A DNA stretch of 16,651 bases from Thaumasiovibrio sp043421945 (GTDB lineage: Bacteria > Pseudomonadota > Gammaproteobacteria > Enterobacterales > Vibrionaceae): assembly GCA_043421945.1 (NCBI GenBank), contig JBHOGO010000090.1:1-16651 (forward strand), given 5' to 3'. The translations under genes were made by a program, and so were the position numbers. Numbering within the stretch: the first letter of the stretch is position 1; each line of letters begins with the position of its first letter. Under the pieces are notes generated by a model. That model saw only the letters and a program-made list of their open reading frames with translations. It was not told where the DNA came from and searched no databases. Below are positions 15,492 through 16,651 of the stretch, piece after piece.

Positions 15492-15715
15492 TTTGCATAG
15501 AGTAAAATTGTGGAAATACGTCACAAAGTATTATTGTTGATGTTGTTGCCGACAATGTAATTCTTGAAGACAAGAATACCTGCTTTCATTTCAGTGAGTT
15601 CTGGCACGATAAAAAGGGTGTTTGCAACAGTATTCACCTCCCATGAAAAGAGCCGTGTACAGCAAGAGTTTTCAATACTTACTGAACATCAATGCAGGAG
15701 GGGTAGGACAGGTTG

Positions 15716-15927
15716 TTATCCACAACATAAGTACTGTTCTTCAAGAGTTTAGTATCAAGCACTTCCGCTATAATACTAGGGTTATAGCCCTTTGATTTTA
15801 TGAAAATATTGATATGAAACAAGAATGTATATCGTTGCGTGAAATACGATTGGACTGTTGGGTGAATAAGTGTTATGCGATAGTGGGTTCTGTTATCCAC
15901 AAAATAAGTGTATAAAGCTGTGGAAAA
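15716..15927. promoter_or_regulatory. Cluster of three consensus DnaA boxes
   Basis: TTATCCACA occurs exactly at 15716-15724 and 15893-15901, and TTTTCCACA on the opposite strand at 15919-15927. A weaker relative (ATTTCCACA on the - strand) lies near 15508-15516. I saw no other exact TTATCCACA in the window. The arrangement resembles DnaA-titration or regulatory sites. GATC sites are few, so a chromosome-type origin is unlikely. Confidence 0.5.
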
Positions 15928-15964
15928 ACGGGCAAACGTTAGAGCCCGCCTGACGTTGGTGAGC

Positions 15965-16007
15965 TGTCAAGAAATTCGATCTTATTTCTCGACAGAAAAT
16001 GTTTTTT
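15965..16007 (+). terminator. Interrupted stem-loop followed by a T-run
   Basis: TGTC-A-AGAAAT pairs with ATTTCT-C-GACA (one mismatch) around an eight-base loop; GAAAATG and then seven T follow. The T-run is displaced by seven bases and no gene is called upstream, so its role as a terminator is uncertain. It lies 20 bases before the prophage junction. Confidence 0.3.
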
Positions 16008-16026
16008 TGAAAATCGTGGGGTGATA

Positions 16027-16080
16027 TGTAGCGCGTCATTCAAAGTGAGAAATTGTAGCGCGTCACTCAAAGTGAGAAAT
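16027..16080. repeat. Two tandem 27-bp repeats resembling MuA end-binding sites R1/R2
   Basis: Copies at 16027-16053 and 16054-16080 are directly abutting and differ at one base (CATT versus CACT). Each starts TGTAGCGCG and continues TCAYTCAAAGTGAGAAAT. This fits the MuA consensus core TTCAYTnnAARYRCGAAA with two deviations, and the Mu L1 end begins with the same TGTA at the same distance. A degenerate third copy (AAGTTGAGAAA) begins near 16091. Confidence 0.7.
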
Positions 16081-16093
16081 TAATTCGGATAAG

Positions 16094-16114
16094 TTGAGAA
16101 AAATAATTTCTCAA
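16094..16114 (-). repeat. Perfect 8-bp inverted repeat after the tail gene
   Basis: TTGAGAAA and TTTCTCAA flank AATAA, 18 bases beyond the tail gene stop on the - strand. Its arms echo the GAGAAA part of the end-binding repeats. It may serve as the last terminator of the prophage late operon, or as an additional transposase contact; there is no strong T-tract. Confidence 0.4.
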
Positions 16115-16132
16115 GTTAAACGGTTTTAAATG

Positions 16133-16651
16133 TTAATTAATGTTAAGAGTTATGGTGTGTGAGTTCACATTTAAGATATTACCCTTTGACGTGGTTAGCG
16201 TTAACTCAACTTTTTTTATATCTGTTGGAATATTATTTGAAGTATAACTTTCTCCAGTTGTCGTTGATTCATCTAATATATTGTCGTACTCGTCACATAA
16301 TATTATATGCGTCTCGGTTCCTATCTCTGGCACTCCTTCTTTATACCAACTCGATAGCTGTTCGGGCATACCTGCTTGGGTAAGCCTGTTGCGGTGTGAC
16401 CATGTAACGTTTAAAGGTAGTGTGACTTCTTGTGGATCGTAGGCTCCGTTTAAACGGACGTTGCAGACGGGTAAGGGTTTGAATGCTCTCGCTTGGACTT
16501 CTAATTGGGTGATTGGGGCTTGGGTTTCGTCTAGGGTGCCTCTTGGGGTGACGGTTAATGCACGGGCTTTTACTTGCTCGCCTTGGATGAATTCGTTGTC
16601 GAGGGCTTCGGCGGATAAGGGGGCTAGCCAGCTCATGGTAGGGTGATGTTG
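16133..16651 (-). CDS. Phage tail protein, C-terminal part (runs off the window edge)
   Basis: At least 172 residues are visible; the frame is open to the window end, so the ATG at 16634-16636 may be internal. Residues from about GEQVKARALTVTPRG to the stop resemble the C-terminal region of tail hub/tip proteins of siphovirus-type transposable phages and gene transfer agents: VCNVRLNGAYDP, then LNVTWSHRNRL, then a GTETHIILCDEYDNIL block and GESYT, a beta-sandwich pattern I recall from those proteins. It would sit at the tail tip and help in host contact. The last 80 or so codons are clearly more AT-rich than the upstream part, suggesting a module exchange. Family assignment is from memory of the pattern. 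Confidence 0.65.
   Translation of the reverse strand, partial: QHHPTMSWLAPLSAEALDNEFIQGEQVKARALTVTPRGTLDETQAPITQLEVQARAFKPLPVCNVRLNGAYDPQEVTLPLNVTWSHRNRLTQAGMPEQLSSWYKEGVPEIGTETHIILCDEYDNILDESTTTGESYTSNNIPTDIKKVELTLTTSKGNILNVNSHTITLNIN

Larger units (their letters stand above)
15374..16026. other. 650-bp gene-poor region with DnaA boxes and hairpins
   Basis: Frames here lack ribosome-binding sites and have unlikely composition, so I call no gene. Visible elements are the promoter of the 57-aa gene (15463-15491), a perfect seven-pair hairpin with AAGA loop at 15560-15577, three DnaA-box sequences between 15716 and 15927, a GGG-TTATAG-CCC hairpin near 15779-15790, and a larger interrupted stem at 15965-15994. 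The region ends at the prophage junction at 16027. Confidence 0.55.
16027..16651 (-). mobile_element. Terminal part of a Mu-like transposable prophage (continues off the window)
   Basis: The element begins with TGTA at 16027, followed by two tandem MuA-type end sites and then a phage tail gene transcribed towards this end. This is the layout of the right end of Mu-like phages, whose late tail genes run towards R1/R2 sites. The host side ends in TGATA (16022-16026), the candidate 5-bp target duplication. The left end is not in the window. Assignment rests on the end-site match plus the tail gene; no transposase is visible. Confidence 0.6.

Noticed and set aside
15564..15752. 62-aa + strand frame starting at TTG
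   Set aside because: Rare start inside a perfect hairpin, no ribosome-binding site, composition unlike a real protein.
15679..15900. 73-aa - strand frame across the DnaA boxes
   Set aside because: No ribosome-binding site, and its codons simply read through the box repeats; also overlaps a weak 33-aa + strand frame equally unsupported.
15930..15960. Integron attC-like sequence (CAAACGTTAGAG...GCCCGCC)
   Set aside because: No matching partner core site, no long imperfect palindrome of attC type and no cassette array.
15374..16026. Chromosomal replication origin
   Set aside because: Too few GATC sites, no dnaA/mnmG or rctB/parAB neighbours, only three good boxes.
16027..16080. Tn7-like or IS21-like transposon end
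   Set aside because: Those also begin with TG and carry repeated sites, but the internal match to the MuA core and the adjoining tail gene favour a Mu-like phage. Not fully excluded.

Overview
This window looks like a chromosomal segment from a Vibrionaceae bacterium. The clearest marker is a complete luxP-luxQ pair, the periplasmic autoinducer-2 receptor and its hybrid sensor kinase, which is characteristic of Vibrio and its relatives. Other genes fit the same family: a DnaJ-related protein, a DUF3820 protein and RlmF. Base composition is moderately AT-rich. The species cannot be fixed from sequence reading alone; Vibrio, Photobacterium or a close relative are all possible.

Left part (1-4000, + strand): a membrane-anchored PAS-GGDEF-EAL protein whose reading frame is cut by one in-frame TGA inside the EAL domain. 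It is followed by a gene-free stretch with a stem-loop, a GNAT-like protein and a J-domain protein. Positions 4034-6530 hold a compact, overlapping modABC molybdate ABC transporter operon. Next, with its own promoter-like and hairpin-rich leader, is a 94-aa protein that resembles the dimerisation part of H-NS without a DNA-binding domain, closed by a strong terminator.

Middle (7196-10258): on the - strand, rlmF (23S rRNA m6A1618 methyltransferase) with its own terminator, followed by a 64-aa orphan with an excellent Shine-Dalgarno. On the + strand, a 28-aa single-pass membrane micropeptide, a MnaT/phosphinothricin-type acetyltransferase overlapping a DUF3820 gene by one base, and a small orphan protein.

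Right part (10272-14996, - strand): transcription runs cheV, luxP, luxQ. Every autoinducer-2 pocket residue I could recall from V. harveyi LuxP is conserved at a constant offset. A coupling CheW-REC protein (CheV) directly upstream hints at, but does not prove, a link between quorum sensing and chemotaxis. A 57-aa orphan with a good sigma70-type promoter lies further upstream.

Right edge: about 650 bp without a convincing gene carries a cluster of DnaA boxes and several hairpins. At 16027 the sequence changes to two 27-bp tandem repeats that start with TGTA and match the MuA end-binding consensus. The next gene is a phage tail protein that runs off the window and is transcribed towards those repeats. 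I read this as the terminal end of a Mu-like transposable prophage, with the host junction at about 16026/16027.
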